IMG/VR virus record: IMGVR_UViG_3300027710_000117 | Location: 1 to 26,141 of that record | From: a virus | Length of the DNA stretch: 26,141 nt | Strand: one strand, 5' to 3' | Part shown: one piece after another, positions 1 through 7,187 of the stretch | Layout of the letters: every line of letters starts with the position of its first letter | How positions within the stretch are numbered: position 1 is the first letter of the stretch | Notes under the pieces: model-generated | What the model was told of the DNA's origin: nothing | The model's input: only the letters and a program-made list of their open reading frames with translations | Database searches by the model: none | Made by a program: the position numbers and the translations under genes

Positions 1-114
1 GTTGACCTGTTGACCGTCTTTGGCAATGGTGAAATTGCTCATCACCACGGTTTGTGGCTCGGGGTGGTTCTCGACTTGCAGACCGTTAACAGTCCAGTTG
101 TAGCCTTCAGACAT
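1..114 (-). CDS. Small phage protein, 3' end cut by window edge
   Basis: An ATG at 114 opens a frame that stays open for 38 codons to the window edge, so the C-terminus is missing. The protein begins MSEGYNWTVNGLQVENHPEP. It has a good Shine-Dalgarno (AGGAG, 7 bases before the ATG), and the ATG overlaps the stop of the preceding gene by 8 bases (ATGTCTGA), the same arrangement seen at 366. I recognise no family. It is the last visible member of the string of small genes that follows the tail fibre and could be fibre-associated or lead toward lysis genes beyond the window. Confidence 0.6.
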   Translation of the reverse strand, partial: MSEGYNWTVNGLQVENHPEPQTVVMSNFTIAKDGQQVN

Positions 115-125
115 TTTGCTCTCCT
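103..125 (-). repeat. Repeated translation-initiation segment, copy 1
   Basis: The 23-base block 103-125 (minus strand: AGGAG, spacer, ATGTCTGAAGGC) recurs at 355-377 with 21 of 23 bases identical. Both copies carry a ribosome binding site, an ATG and the codons for Met-Ser-Glu-Gly, and both place the preceding gene's TGA inside the start region. Confidence 0.75.
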
Positions 126-253
126 TCGGTTTGGGCGGCTTGCACCTGTTGGGTGATGTTTTGCAAAACCAGCCATGCGCCTGTCTTTGTAGGCTGTTCG
201 CCCAACAAGCTCATCAGGTACTGGATTTCTTCGTTGCTGAGTTCGATTTTCAT
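107..253 (-). CDS. Small hypothetical protein (48 aa)
   Basis: The likely start is the ATG at 253 (MKIELSNEEIQ), not the upstream in-frame ATG at 304. The 253 ATG forms an ATGA overlap with the stop of the zinc-ribbon-like ORF at 250-366, and extending to 304 would overlap that ORF heavily. The protein has a predicted amphipathic helical character (LSNEEIQYLMSLLGEQP, then WLVLQNITQQVQAAQ) with no cysteines or membrane span. Its beginning resembles many short phage proteins whose first residues read 'ieLsneEiq.l..lL', but the function is unknown. It is translationally coupled on both sides. Confidence 0.6.
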   Translation of the reverse strand: MKIELSNEEIQYLMSLLGEQPTKTGAWLVLQNITQQVQAAQTEGEQNV

Positions 254-366
254 AGCTTGCCTTTGTTGCAAGAGTGGGTAAATTTTAAAAGCCGTCCAAG
301 CCATCCAATATGTTCACCACATTTAGGACAGCGCCAGCTTGGTTGGTTTATGCGGCCTTCAGACAT
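250..366 (-). CDS. Zinc-ribbon-like microprotein (38 aa)
   Basis: This frame starts at ATG 366 with AGGAG upstream and ends with a TGA that overlaps the next ATG (ATGA at 253). It overlaps the preceding stop by 8 bases (ATGTCTGA). The product begins MSEGRINQPSWRCPKCGEHI and has Cys13-x2-Cys16 followed by His31-x-Cys33. That CxxC...HxC spacing suggests a single zinc site, although with only four ligands and 38 residues this is inference. It fills what would otherwise be a 105-base gap. Function is unknown; possibilities are a nucleic-acid-binding or host-takeover microprotein. Confidence 0.65.
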   Translation of the reverse strand: MSEGRINQPSWRCPKCGEHIGWLGRLLKFTHSCNKGKL

Positions 367-377
367 CTTGCGCTCCT
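355..377 (-). repeat. Repeated translation-initiation segment, copy 2
   Basis: Partner of the block at 103-125 (21 of 23 bases identical). It contains the AGGAG site and the ATGTCTGAAGGC start of the 38-residue zinc-ribbon-like ORF. Confidence 0.75.
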
Positions 378-628
378 GAGTACTGGGTAAAGGTTTTGAG
401 GACATTGTAGATTGCCGGGATCAGGTCACCAGACAGGTCTTCCATGCCTATGTGATGAGCTTGCTGCTGGATGGAGGGCCACCCTGCTCTGCGAGCTTCT
501 TCGGTTGCATGGATTTCCACCTGAACTTGAATCTGGTCTTTTGTACCAAAGAAGTTGGTGATACGGGCATAGGCTTGGGTTTCCTGTTGCCCGTTGGTTG
601 AGTTGGTTGCTGTGATCTTGAGTGCCAT
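359..628 (-). CDS. Hypothetical phage protein downstream of the tail fibre (89 aa)
   Basis: The start at 628 is supported by AAGGAG six bases upstream and lies 10 bases after the tail fibre stop. The protein begins MALKITATNSTNGQQETQAY, reads as a beta-rich N-terminal half (KITATNS, ARITNFFGTKDQIQVQVEIHATEEA) and then a helical half. I do not recognise the family with certainty. Small proteins with the 'qvqV.i..t.eaR' pattern are common just after fibre genes in phages. An accessory or chaperone role for the fibre is inferred from position only. Confidence 0.7.
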   Translation of the reverse strand: MALKITATNSTNGQQETQAYARITNFFGTKDQIQVQVEIHATEEARRAGWPSIQQQAHHIGMEDLSGDLIPAIYNVLKTFTQYSGAQDV

Positions 629-638
629 AGGTTTCTCC

Positions 639-2939
639 TTAATAGGTCATTTCGGTTGTGCGGATTTGGGCCACGGTGCGTATTGTGGTTGCTGCCTGAC
701 CCGTGAATGTTACTGCCAAGCCACCGTTGGTCGTGTCGGCTGCGACTGCGATTGTCCATGTAGCAGCGCCTACGTCAGCGTACATGGATGTGACTGTAAC
801 GCCTACAACTGTCGTAGAAGCAGCGTTTGCCCCACGCTTGATGACACCCTCAATCGTCCAGCCTTTTGCATCACCACCACCAGTTCTGCCAGAAATAACC
901 TCGCCACGGAAGAAGTAGGCAGAGTTGTTGGGCAGGATGACTTGGTTAACTGTGGATGCGGCTGCTGTGTCAGAAGTAAGTCTTGTTGCAGTAGCATCTG
1001 TAGTTTGTCTTCCAATAATTAAAAGACTGGATTGAGATACGCCCCAATTATCAGCTATTGGGGCAGTTGTTGAAAAAACATTTACCCCAGAAATACCTCT
1101 TGCAGTAGCGTATCTACCACCACCAACAGTTGAAAGAATGCCGTTTGAAATGTTTTGCCATCCTCCGGCAATTACAGCTCCGGAATTAGACGCTACGTTT
1201 AAAATCCCGCCACCAACAAAAGTAGTATCGGCACTTGCTGTGTTTCCAAAAATACTTGTACCTAAAAAACCGCCGCCAGCAATTACAGAGGCTGGGCCAG
1301 AAGCCACGTTCTTAGCACCACCACCAACCGTACTCCAATCCCCAGAAGCCACGTTCCTGTTAGCAGCAGTACCAGCATCACCACCACCACCGATAAAGCT
1401 GTAAGAGCCTGTGGCTTGGTTGTTACCACCGCCTACCACTACACCGTGAGGAGTGAAGAAGGACAGGGTTGATGTGGATGAGCCAGAAGCTACCTTGGAC
1501 AGTGTCAGGGATGTGCCGCTGATGGCTGCAACGTAGGTTTCGTTGGCAATTGAAGTGCCAGTGATGTACTGACCAACCCTGATGCTTGCGTTTGATCCTG
1601 ACAGCGTTACGGCTGTTGTACCGTTCATTGTTGCGGATTGTGTGGTTACGGCAGAACCAGACGTTCCAGAGTTGGTAAACCCTCCGCCCATGAAGTTGAA
1701 ATAACCTGCCGAAGTGTTTAATGCGCCGCCCACAACGGTTGAGTTAATTCCAGAGGCAACATTAAATGTTCCCCCTAAAACAGCAGTGTTGAAGTTTGTT
1801 GCTTGGCATTGGTTTCCCGCAAAAACCCCACTGACAGGCCCCGATGCTAGCGAACCAAAACCTCCACCCAAGACGGAATTTGCGCCGCTTGCAACTTGAA
1901 CTGCATTATTTCTACCTGTCTGCCAATCAACAGCATTAGCACCCCGAGCATTACCGCCTGTGGCTGTAGAGGTTGTCTGTTGGGCTTGTAAGGCTCCTGT
2001 GCCTTTTGGTTGAACAATGGCGGGGATGTTGGACGCTGAACCAGCAGCTTTTAAAGCAGGGTAGGTGGCATCGCCAACAACCTGCATATATTGCGCTGAA
2101 GCAGTGCCTAAAGACGCAGTTCCTGTTGATTCAAGCGTAGTGAATTTACCCGCAGCAGGGGTTGTCGCTCCAACGGTAGCCCCGTTTATCGTGCCGCCTG
2201 TGATGGCTACAGCATTGGCATTCTGCGTAGACATAGTGCCAAGGCCGCCAATATCAGCCGCAGTCAACACCACTACACCTGTCTGCCCGTTAACAGATGA
2301 CACCAAATCTGTGTTGTCAATCTTTTGCCAAATAGTGCCGTTAAAGATTGCCCAATCACCCACAACCCAATCAGTGATGCCGTTTAGGTTTGTTGAGCCA
2401 CTTGTGCCGACAACATAGTAATAACCGTTTGTGCCAACACTTGAAGCCAAGGTAGGCGTATTGGTTGCAGCGTTCCAAGACCCTTGATAAACCAAAGTCC
2501 CTGTGATTGTTGCCCAAGCAGTGTCGTAATTTGCGTTACTTGCTTTTTGCAAGAATTGGCCTGTAGTGCCGCCGATAGCCACACCAGCACCAGTTGCACC
2601 TGTATCACCTCTAGGAATGGTGAAATCAAAAACAGCAGCACTAGATGTGCCTGAATTAACAACGCTTGCGTTAGTGCCAGCAGCGCCTGTGGTTGTAGTC
2701 CCCGCAGCAACCGTTGCAGCGTTTCCTTGTGGGCCTTGTGGCCCAACTGGCCCTTGTGGCCCAACCGGGCCTTGTGCGCCCTCTACGCCCTTATCAACCA
2801 GCACTTCAATGCGCGGTTGTGGCACAACTTCAAGGTTTACACCTCGGTTGCTGTCAATTAACAGTTGTACGTTGTTCTCGTCCGTTACAACGACTTGGAC
2901 GCCCCGATTCGCAGGGGATACGATAATTCCTTTGCTCAT
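639..2939 (-). CDS. Tail fibre with collagen-like segment and GG-x-N-x-A-S beta-roll repeats
   Basis: This 766-residue protein is a trimeric-type fibre. The N-terminal ~50 residues probably attach to the tail. Residues 51-72 form a Gly-X-Y collagen-like run (GPVGPQGPVGPQGPQG core). A beta-rich shaft follows, including a 'GSWNAATNTPTL' segment of the type seen in many phage fibres. From about residue 340 to 650 there are many repeats of the form V-x-GG-x-x-N-x-A-S (for example TVVGGALNTSAG, STVGGGAKNVASG, TVGGGRYATARG). These resemble the head repeats of YadA/Hep-Hag adhesins. The C-terminal ~110 residues are a separate domain with no S74 motif. The start overlaps the upstream gene's stop (ATGA). 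The likely role is host-surface binding; the receptor is unknown. Confidence 0.85.
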   Translation of the reverse strand: MSKGIIVSPANRGVQVVVTDENNVQLLIDSNRGVNLEVVPQPRIEVLVDKGVEGAQGPVGPQGPVGPQGPQGNAATVAAGTTTTGAAGTNASVVNSGTSSAAVFDFTIPRGDTGATGAGVAIGGTTGQFLQKASNANYDTAWATITGTLVYQGSWNAATNTPTLASSVGTNGYYYVVGTSGSTNLNGITDWVVGDWAIFNGTIWQKIDNTDLVSSVNGQTGVVVLTAADIGGLGTMSTQNANAVAITGGTINGATVGATTPAAGKFTTLESTGTASLGTASAQYMQVVGDATYPALKAAGSASNIPAIVQPKGTGALQAQQTTSTATGGNARGANAVDWQTGRNNAVQVASGANSVLGGGFGSLASGPVSGVFAGNQCQATNFNTAVLGGTFNVASGINSTVVGGALNTSAGYFNFMGGGFTNSGTSGSAVTTQSATMNGTTAVTLSGSNASIRVGQYITGTSIANETYVAAISGTSLTLSKVASGSSTSTLSFFTPHGVVVGGGNNQATGSYSFIGGGGDAGTAANRNVASGDWSTVGGGAKNVASGPASVIAGGGFLGTSIFGNTASADTTFVGGGILNVASNSGAVIAGGWQNISNGILSTVGGGRYATARGISGVNVFSTTAPIADNWGVSQSSLLIIGRQTTDATATRLTSDTAAASTVNQVILPNNSAYFFRGEVISGRTGGGDAKGWTIEGVIKRGANAASTTVVGVTVTSMYADVGAATWTIAVAADTTNGGLAVTFTGQAATTIRTVAQIRTTEMTY
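2725..2776 (-). repeat. Collagen-like tandem repeat DNA in the fibre gene
   Basis: A short tandem array of GC-rich, near-identical 9/18-base units (GGGCCACAAGG type) encodes the Gly-Pro-Gln/Gly-Pro-Val triplets at residues 57-72 of the fibre. Such arrays commonly change length by slippage. Confidence 0.75.
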
Positions 2940-3424
2940 ACAACAACGATGCCATCAGAGCGAACAAGGAACAACAAGAAAATGATCTGGTCATCTGCTG
3001 GAGTAGAACCAGCCGCAGGGAATGAAACCTTTACCCGACCAGAGTAACCAACACAACTTGTTGCGTTAATTTCCAGTTGAGCATCAGTAGTAATCAACCC
3101 CCATGTTGTAGAGTCAATAACCAAAGTGCAAGTGCCAGCAGCCGCAACAATGTTGCTAACCGTCAGTGGTATAGCTGTAGGCGTTGGGTTGTAATCAGCA
3201 ATGTCAAAGGTCAGCCCGTTGCGGGTGTCAATGATGTTTGTGACTTGCCTACGCACAATCTGAGCGTTGATCGTTGCGCCCGTTAGATTGATTGGCAAGT
3301 TTGTATTGGAATTCGTGAAGGTCAAATTCCAATAAGTGTTCTGGTTGTAAACCAACTCTCCAGCAAGAATTGGATTGTCAAAGCCCGAGACTTGGGCTAG
3401 TGTGTTCTTATTAAAAACGGCCAT
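2936..3424 (-). CDS. Fibre-associated or baseplate-like structural protein (162 aa)
   Basis: The start at 3424 has an AGGGA site six bases upstream. The product begins MAVFNKNTLAQVSGFDNPIL and is beta-rich, with the segment 'LVYNQNTYWNLTFTNSNTNLPINLTGATINAQI'-like composition (short motifs YWNLTF, NLTGATI) typical of the BppU-like N-terminal fold of baseplate upper proteins and fibre adaptors. There are no signal peptide, membrane span or catalytic motifs. It sits between the J-like tip protein and the fibre and is coupled to the fibre by an ATGA overlap. It is probably an adaptor or short fibre, but the family assignment is tentative. Confidence 0.7.
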   Translation of the reverse strand: MAVFNKNTLAQVSGFDNPILAGELVYNQNTYWNLTFTNSNTNLPINLTGATINAQIVRRQVTNIIDTRNGLTFDIADYNPTPTAIPLTVSNIVAAAGTCTLVIDSTTWGLITTDAQLEINATSCVGYSGRVKVSFPAAGSTPADDQIIFLLFLVRSDGIVVV

Positions 3425-3500
3425 GATAATTCCCTGATCTCAGGTGATGACGCTCCCCATGCACTCACGGGGGTACGGTTCTTGTCATGTAGAAGCTATT
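3425..3500 (-). promoter_or_regulatory. Structured leader with micro-ORF before the fibre operon
   Basis: This 76-base gap is one of the few in the tail block. On the minus strand it contains a 7-codon ORF (3465-3488, MTRTVPP then TGA), a CCCC...GGGG inverted repeat that spans the micro-ORF stop codon, and a CCTGAGATCAGG palindrome touching the AGGGA ribosome binding site of the 162-residue gene. No intrinsic terminator (no T-run) is present. A translational control role is inferred, not shown. Confidence 0.4.
3465..3488 (-). CDS. Putative 7-codon leader ORF ending Pro-Pro-stop
   Basis: The sequence reads ATG ACA AGA ACC GTA CCC CCG TGA, encoding MTRTVPP. Termination after two prolines is known to be slow and can stall ribosomes. 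There is no convincing Shine-Dalgarno for it, but ribosomes ending the J-like gene 13 bases upstream (stop at 3501) could reinitiate. The short length means chance occurrence is quite possible. Confidence 0.3.
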   Translation of the reverse strand: MTRTVPP

Positions 3501-6500
3501 TTAGCCTTTGTTTTGCAACGACTCAATCAATTTTTGTTGCTCATCTACCTTGGCAGACAACTCTTGAATAGCCTTTGTAAGCACAGCAATGTAGCTTGGA
3601 TAATGAATTGTTTTAAACCCAACCTCATCGCCAACTTGCCAGTTTGGTTCCTCATAAACCAAAGATGAGTCTAGGCCAATTAAATCCTCTACCTCGTCAG
3701 CAATAAAGCCGTAACCTTTTTGATGCTTGGGATCGGCTTTCAGCTTATACGACACAGGCCGCAACTGCTTAACAAACTCAAGACCAAGGTCAGCTTCTGC
3801 AATTTCTTCTTTTAGGCGAACATCTGATGGGCTTGTTGTCTGTATTGTAAAAGTAACAGTGTTGCCTGATGCTGATGAGCCAACATAAGCACCAGCAATA
3901 CCCGTAGACGTAGAGCCAAGAAAATTGATGATGCCGCTACTAGGTGTTGCTGAACCACTATTAGCAGCCGCAGTAGTAAAAGCCCCGCTTAGTGATACCC
4001 AACCGCTACCTGACAAATAGAAGTTAGAGCCGGGGGCTGTTGCAGTTAAGTCCCCGGAGGTCAAACTTAAAGACCCACCAAGAGACAAACTACCTGATGT
4101 GGTTACAGTGCCTGATAACGTAATGCCGGACACAGATCCTGTGCCACTAACAGAAGTGACAGTGCCACCTCCACCACCAGCAGGAGCAGCCCACTGACCG
4201 TCATTTCTTAAAAAGAGAGATGTGTTTCCAGTTGGAACAGCTATTGAATATCCGTTCCAAGCTATACGGCCAACCAACAATAAAGATATACCACCAGCAT
4301 TGTTAACCGCTTCTAAAGCAGAGCCTGCTGAATTTGATGTGGTAAAAAATCCTCCCGTTTGACCACCTTGACCAACAACACCAATTCCCGGAACACCAAA
4401 ACCATTATTTCCAATTCCAATCACGCCAATATTGTACAAAGAGCCTGAAAATGAAAATGCGTAACCTAAAACACCAGCCCTAACTTTTCCGGGTGCGTCT
4501 GTTACTGCTTGAGACAACGATGAATAGTCAATAGAAAAAGAAACGCCATTAATAACAACTGGAATAGCAGAAGGATTTTGACCAACAAAAACAGCATCGC
4601 CATCTGTGTTGATGTCACCTTTAAACAAAGCATTGCCAGCAGTGTCAATAGTAAAGTTGGGTACACCAGATTTTGCACCGACAATACCGTTTTCAGTAAT
4701 GGCAATACCAGAGCCGCTTGTCACAACGCCTGATGTGTTCCAAGCAATAGAGCCAACTTTGATTCCGCCCAAGTCTTGCGGGACGATTGTTCCCGTCAAA
4801 ATGTTTGACGTTGTTTTGCTAACCTTGTCAGCAACGTCAATGTAAAGACCATTAACATCTGCTTGCAAATTGGCTACGTTACCTGACTCGCTGTTAACTG
4901 GCGACCAATTAAACGCACTGCTTGTTGGCGACCTTGCAGATGTGCCCAACTCATTGCCAACAACGTATGTGAAGTAATACGTTCCCGCCGACAATTGTAG
5001 GTTTGTAAAGTCGTAGCTGGCCCCATTAGTGGCACTTGTTCCTAGTGGAGTAGATGCTGTTTGCAGCACTTTCCATTCGTAAGCGGCAGGGCTTGCGCTA
5101 GTTGAGTAATACAACGTACCAAAAGTTACGCGACCAATTGCAGGGACTACTATTCGCACGACAAATGTTGCTGGCGTAGTCGATGGGCTGCTAGACACCA
5201 CTGTTGGCGTTGAAAGCGCACTGAAGAAAATGGCGCTTGGAATGTCGCTGTTAGGCACTGGCGCATACTGAGTGATGCTGTAATCATCGTACACAGCCGC
5301 GCTGTATTCGTTCATTTCCAGCCTTGCACCCAAGCTACCGTCAGGCAAAGACGCTTCGTTTACCTTGACCACACGAAACAGCTTGTTGCTCCAACCGTAG
5401 TCTGCATTGGTTACGCTAACAACAGCGCCAGCATCAACTTGGATGCCGTAATAGGTTGTGCTGAAGCTAACAATGAGGTCTTCACGGGCTTGCTCAAGAA
5501 TTCGGTTAGCAAGGTATTGCGCTTGCACAGAATCGTTGCACAGGTCATAGGTAACGCTATATTTGTTTGTTGGCTCGTTTGGATAAAGCAAACCTGATGG
5601 AGTAGCAATGTTGACAAAGTTAGGCTGATCCCTTGCGCCCTTGTCGGGAAACTTTGCCTCTACTTGGTTGATAGACTGCGTAATGTCTGTTGCACTAACC
5701 CGCACCTCGCCAATGATGTTGTCATCGTCAAAAGCGTAAACGGCTGTTTCTGATTTGTTAATGACAATAGACCACTGACCAAGAGCAGCGTTGTACGCCA
5801 TCCAAGAGTCCGCGCAAGTCATTATCTTGTCAAGGTTGTTTAGCACTGGCTGACCAGCATCAAGCACACCGTTCATGCGGTATCGGGCTTGCGTAGCAGA
5901 GCCACCACCAGAAGGTGTGTATGTGATCGTTTGATCTGCATATGCGTTCAACGCTGTGGCAGAACTTGCATTCACAAAAGCAGCATCTACAGCGCCGCCA
6001 TATGCCGCATTGGTAATGTAGTCATACCAAACATCTCCCGGTTTTGCTGCGCCAGTGCTGTTAAGGTAGTGCTTGGCATAAAACGTAATTGGCGACAGGT
6101 TAGTTGTGCCAGCGTCTTGGTTGTAGTTCAGCTTAACGATTGCAAAGGCCAAGCCATTCATTTGGCGACTGCTAGAAGGCCACCGCAAAGCCGCATCAAT
6201 GTCAGCGCCGCCCATGACCACGTTAGGAGCAGATGCGCCGTTTAATGGCGTGATAGTGCCAGCAGCAGTGGATGTGTACAGATTAATGTACAAGTTGTTG
6301 TTAATCTTTGTGTCTACGTTGCCCGCTTCGTCAGTCAGGCTAACAACCTTGGTCTGGTCTGTGCCATCAAAAGTAACAAGCCTATCGCCGTAATAAAACT
6401 TGGTGCTGTCAAACGTAAACTGCCCGTTAGGACTGACGCAAGACACAGCAACAACGTAGTACATTGTTTTTTGATCAGTAGACAACACAGCGTCCACAAA

Positions 6501-6737
6501 CGTACCGCCAAGATAAGCGTCACCGTACACAATCGGAATTGCGTTAATGCTTGATGGTGGCACTTGCTGCCTTGTGCCGCTGTCTTGTGGGCCTTGTCCA
6601 CTTTGCCCAAAGACTCGGCTAACAATAAGCGATACAGCAAAGTTAACAGCAAACGCAGCAGCCGTAAGCGCAAAAGAAGCCGCGACCCCTGCTGCTGTTA
6701 CGCCAGCCGCCGCAGCGACAATTAATGTTCCGACCAT
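3501..6737 (-). CDS. J-like tail tip protein with C-terminal S74 intramolecular chaperone
   Basis: This 1078-residue protein sits in the lambda J position, after the tip proteins. Residues 1-45 are Ala/Val-rich and hydrophobic, as in J-family N-termini. The middle includes hub-like segments (ITQSINQVEAKFPDKG; RILEQAREDLIVSFSTTYYG) and Fn3-like beta domains. About residues 860-920 are a Gly/Ser/Thr-rich shaft (GTVTSVSGTGSVSGITLSG). Residues 971-1078 match the peptidase S74 chaperone domain: SDVRLKEEI, then GFIADEVEDLIG, then a terminal coiled coil (IQELSAKVDEQQKLIESL). S74 domains fold a trimeric fibre and then cleave themselves near the Ser-Asp. So this protein appears to combine tip hub and side/central fibre in one chain. 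GGAG lies just before the start; it is 3 bases after the GNAT stop. Confidence 0.88.
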   Translation of the reverse strand: MVGTLIVAAAAGVTAAGVAASFALTAAAFAVNFAVSLIVSRVFGQSGQGPQDSGTRQQVPPSSINAIPIVYGDAYLGGTFVDAVLSTDQKTMYYVVAVSCVSPNGQFTFDSTKFYYGDRLVTFDGTDQTKVVSLTDEAGNVDTKINNNLYINLYTSTAAGTITPLNGASAPNVVMGGADIDAALRWPSSSRQMNGLAFAIVKLNYNQDAGTTNLSPITFYAKHYLNSTGAAKPGDVWYDYITNAAYGGAVDAAFVNASSATALNAYADQTITYTPSGGGSATQARYRMNGVLDAGQPVLNNLDKIMTCADSWMAYNAALGQWSIVINKSETAVYAFDDDNIIGEVRVSATDITQSINQVEAKFPDKGARDQPNFVNIATPSGLLYPNEPTNKYSVTYDLCNDSVQAQYLANRILEQAREDLIVSFSTTYYGIQVDAGAVVSVTNADYGWSNKLFRVVKVNEASLPDGSLGARLEMNEYSAAVYDDYSITQYAPVPNSDIPSAIFFSALSTPTVVSSSPSTTPATFVVRIVVPAIGRVTFGTLYYSTSASPAAYEWKVLQTASTPLGTSATNGASYDFTNLQLSAGTYYFTYVVGNELGTSARSPTSSAFNWSPVNSESGNVANLQADVNGLYIDVADKVSKTTSNILTGTIVPQDLGGIKVGSIAWNTSGVVTSGSGIAITENGIVGAKSGVPNFTIDTAGNALFKGDINTDGDAVFVGQNPSAIPVVINGVSFSIDYSSLSQAVTDAPGKVRAGVLGYAFSFSGSLYNIGVIGIGNNGFGVPGIGVVGQGGQTGGFFTTSNSAGSALEAVNNAGGISLLLVGRIAWNGYSIAVPTGNTSLFLRNDGQWAAPAGGGGGTVTSVSGTGSVSGITLSGTVTTSGSLSLGGSLSLTSGDLTATAPGSNFYLSGSGWVSLSGAFTTAAANSGSATPSSGIINFLGSTSTGIAGAYVGSSASGNTVTFTIQTTSPSDVRLKEEIAEADLGLEFVKQLRPVSYKLKADPKHQKGYGFIADEVEDLIGLDSSLVYEEPNWQVGDEVGFKTIHYPSYIAVLTKAIQELSAKVDEQQKLIESLQNKG

Positions 6738-6740
6738 CTT

Positions 6741-7187
6741 TTACTCCCGTACAAACGATGCACCCAATGGGGTGTAACCGCGTTTTGTGTAATCAATCAA
6801 AGGGCCATTAGCAGAAATGCTTGTGACAACAAAATCAATGTCGCCAGCTTTAAGCATCGCTTCAGCCCTCTTGTCAAATGCTTTCCATAGCCTACCGCCA
6901 ATTGTCCCATTTCGATGTTCCGGCTCGACCCACCACAACAGTTCATTTAACTCTTTAACCTTTGGCGACCACACGTTGCCTTGCTTGATAGCAATCAGTG
7001 CGCCGCGCATATTGTTGTCAATGTAAATAAACCCTCTGCCAGCAATGATGCTAAACAGCAGTTCTTCTACATACTTTGGAAAATGATTACTTGGCCTACC
7101 TAGAGTCTTGATGGGCATCTCATAAGCGTATGCCTCAACAATCTCAAGCAATCTTGGAATGTCGTATCTTGTTGCTAGTCTTATCAT
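6741..7187 (-). CDS. GNAT-family N-acetyltransferase in the tail-tip cluster
   Basis: The 148-residue product has the GNAT layout: an N-terminal strand-helix (MIRLATRYDIPRLLEIVEAY), a central beta region, and an acetyl-CoA-binding motif A at about residues 86-104 (VEPEHRNGTIGGRLWKAF, pattern R-x-G-x-x-G). It ends with TKRGYTPLGASFVRE, typical of the final GNAT strand pair. The start forms an ATGA overlap with the upstream tip gene. In many siphoviruses and gene transfer agents this slot, just before J, holds an NlpC/P60-type peptidase. The substrate is unknown; acetylation of a virion protein or a host target is inference. Confidence 0.82.
   Translation of the reverse strand: MIRLATRYDIPRLLEIVEAYAYEMPIKTLGRPSNHFPKYVEELLFSIIAGRGFIYIDNNMRGALIAIKQGNVWSPKVKELNELLWWVEPEHRNGTIGGRLWKAFDKRAEAMLKAGDIDFVVTSISANGPLIDYTKRGYTPLGASFVRE

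Noticed and set aside
594-1022. 142-codon plus-strand ORF and other plus-strand ORFs across the fibre and tail genes
   Set aside because: These are antisense shadows of strongly supported minus-strand genes, with Cys/Ser/Pro-rich composition and no coherent ribosome binding sites.
1100-2100. CRISPR-like or non-coding repeat array
   Set aside because: The periodicity is in the protein (GG-x-N-x-A-S units); DNA units are degenerate and there are no unique spacers between exact repeats.
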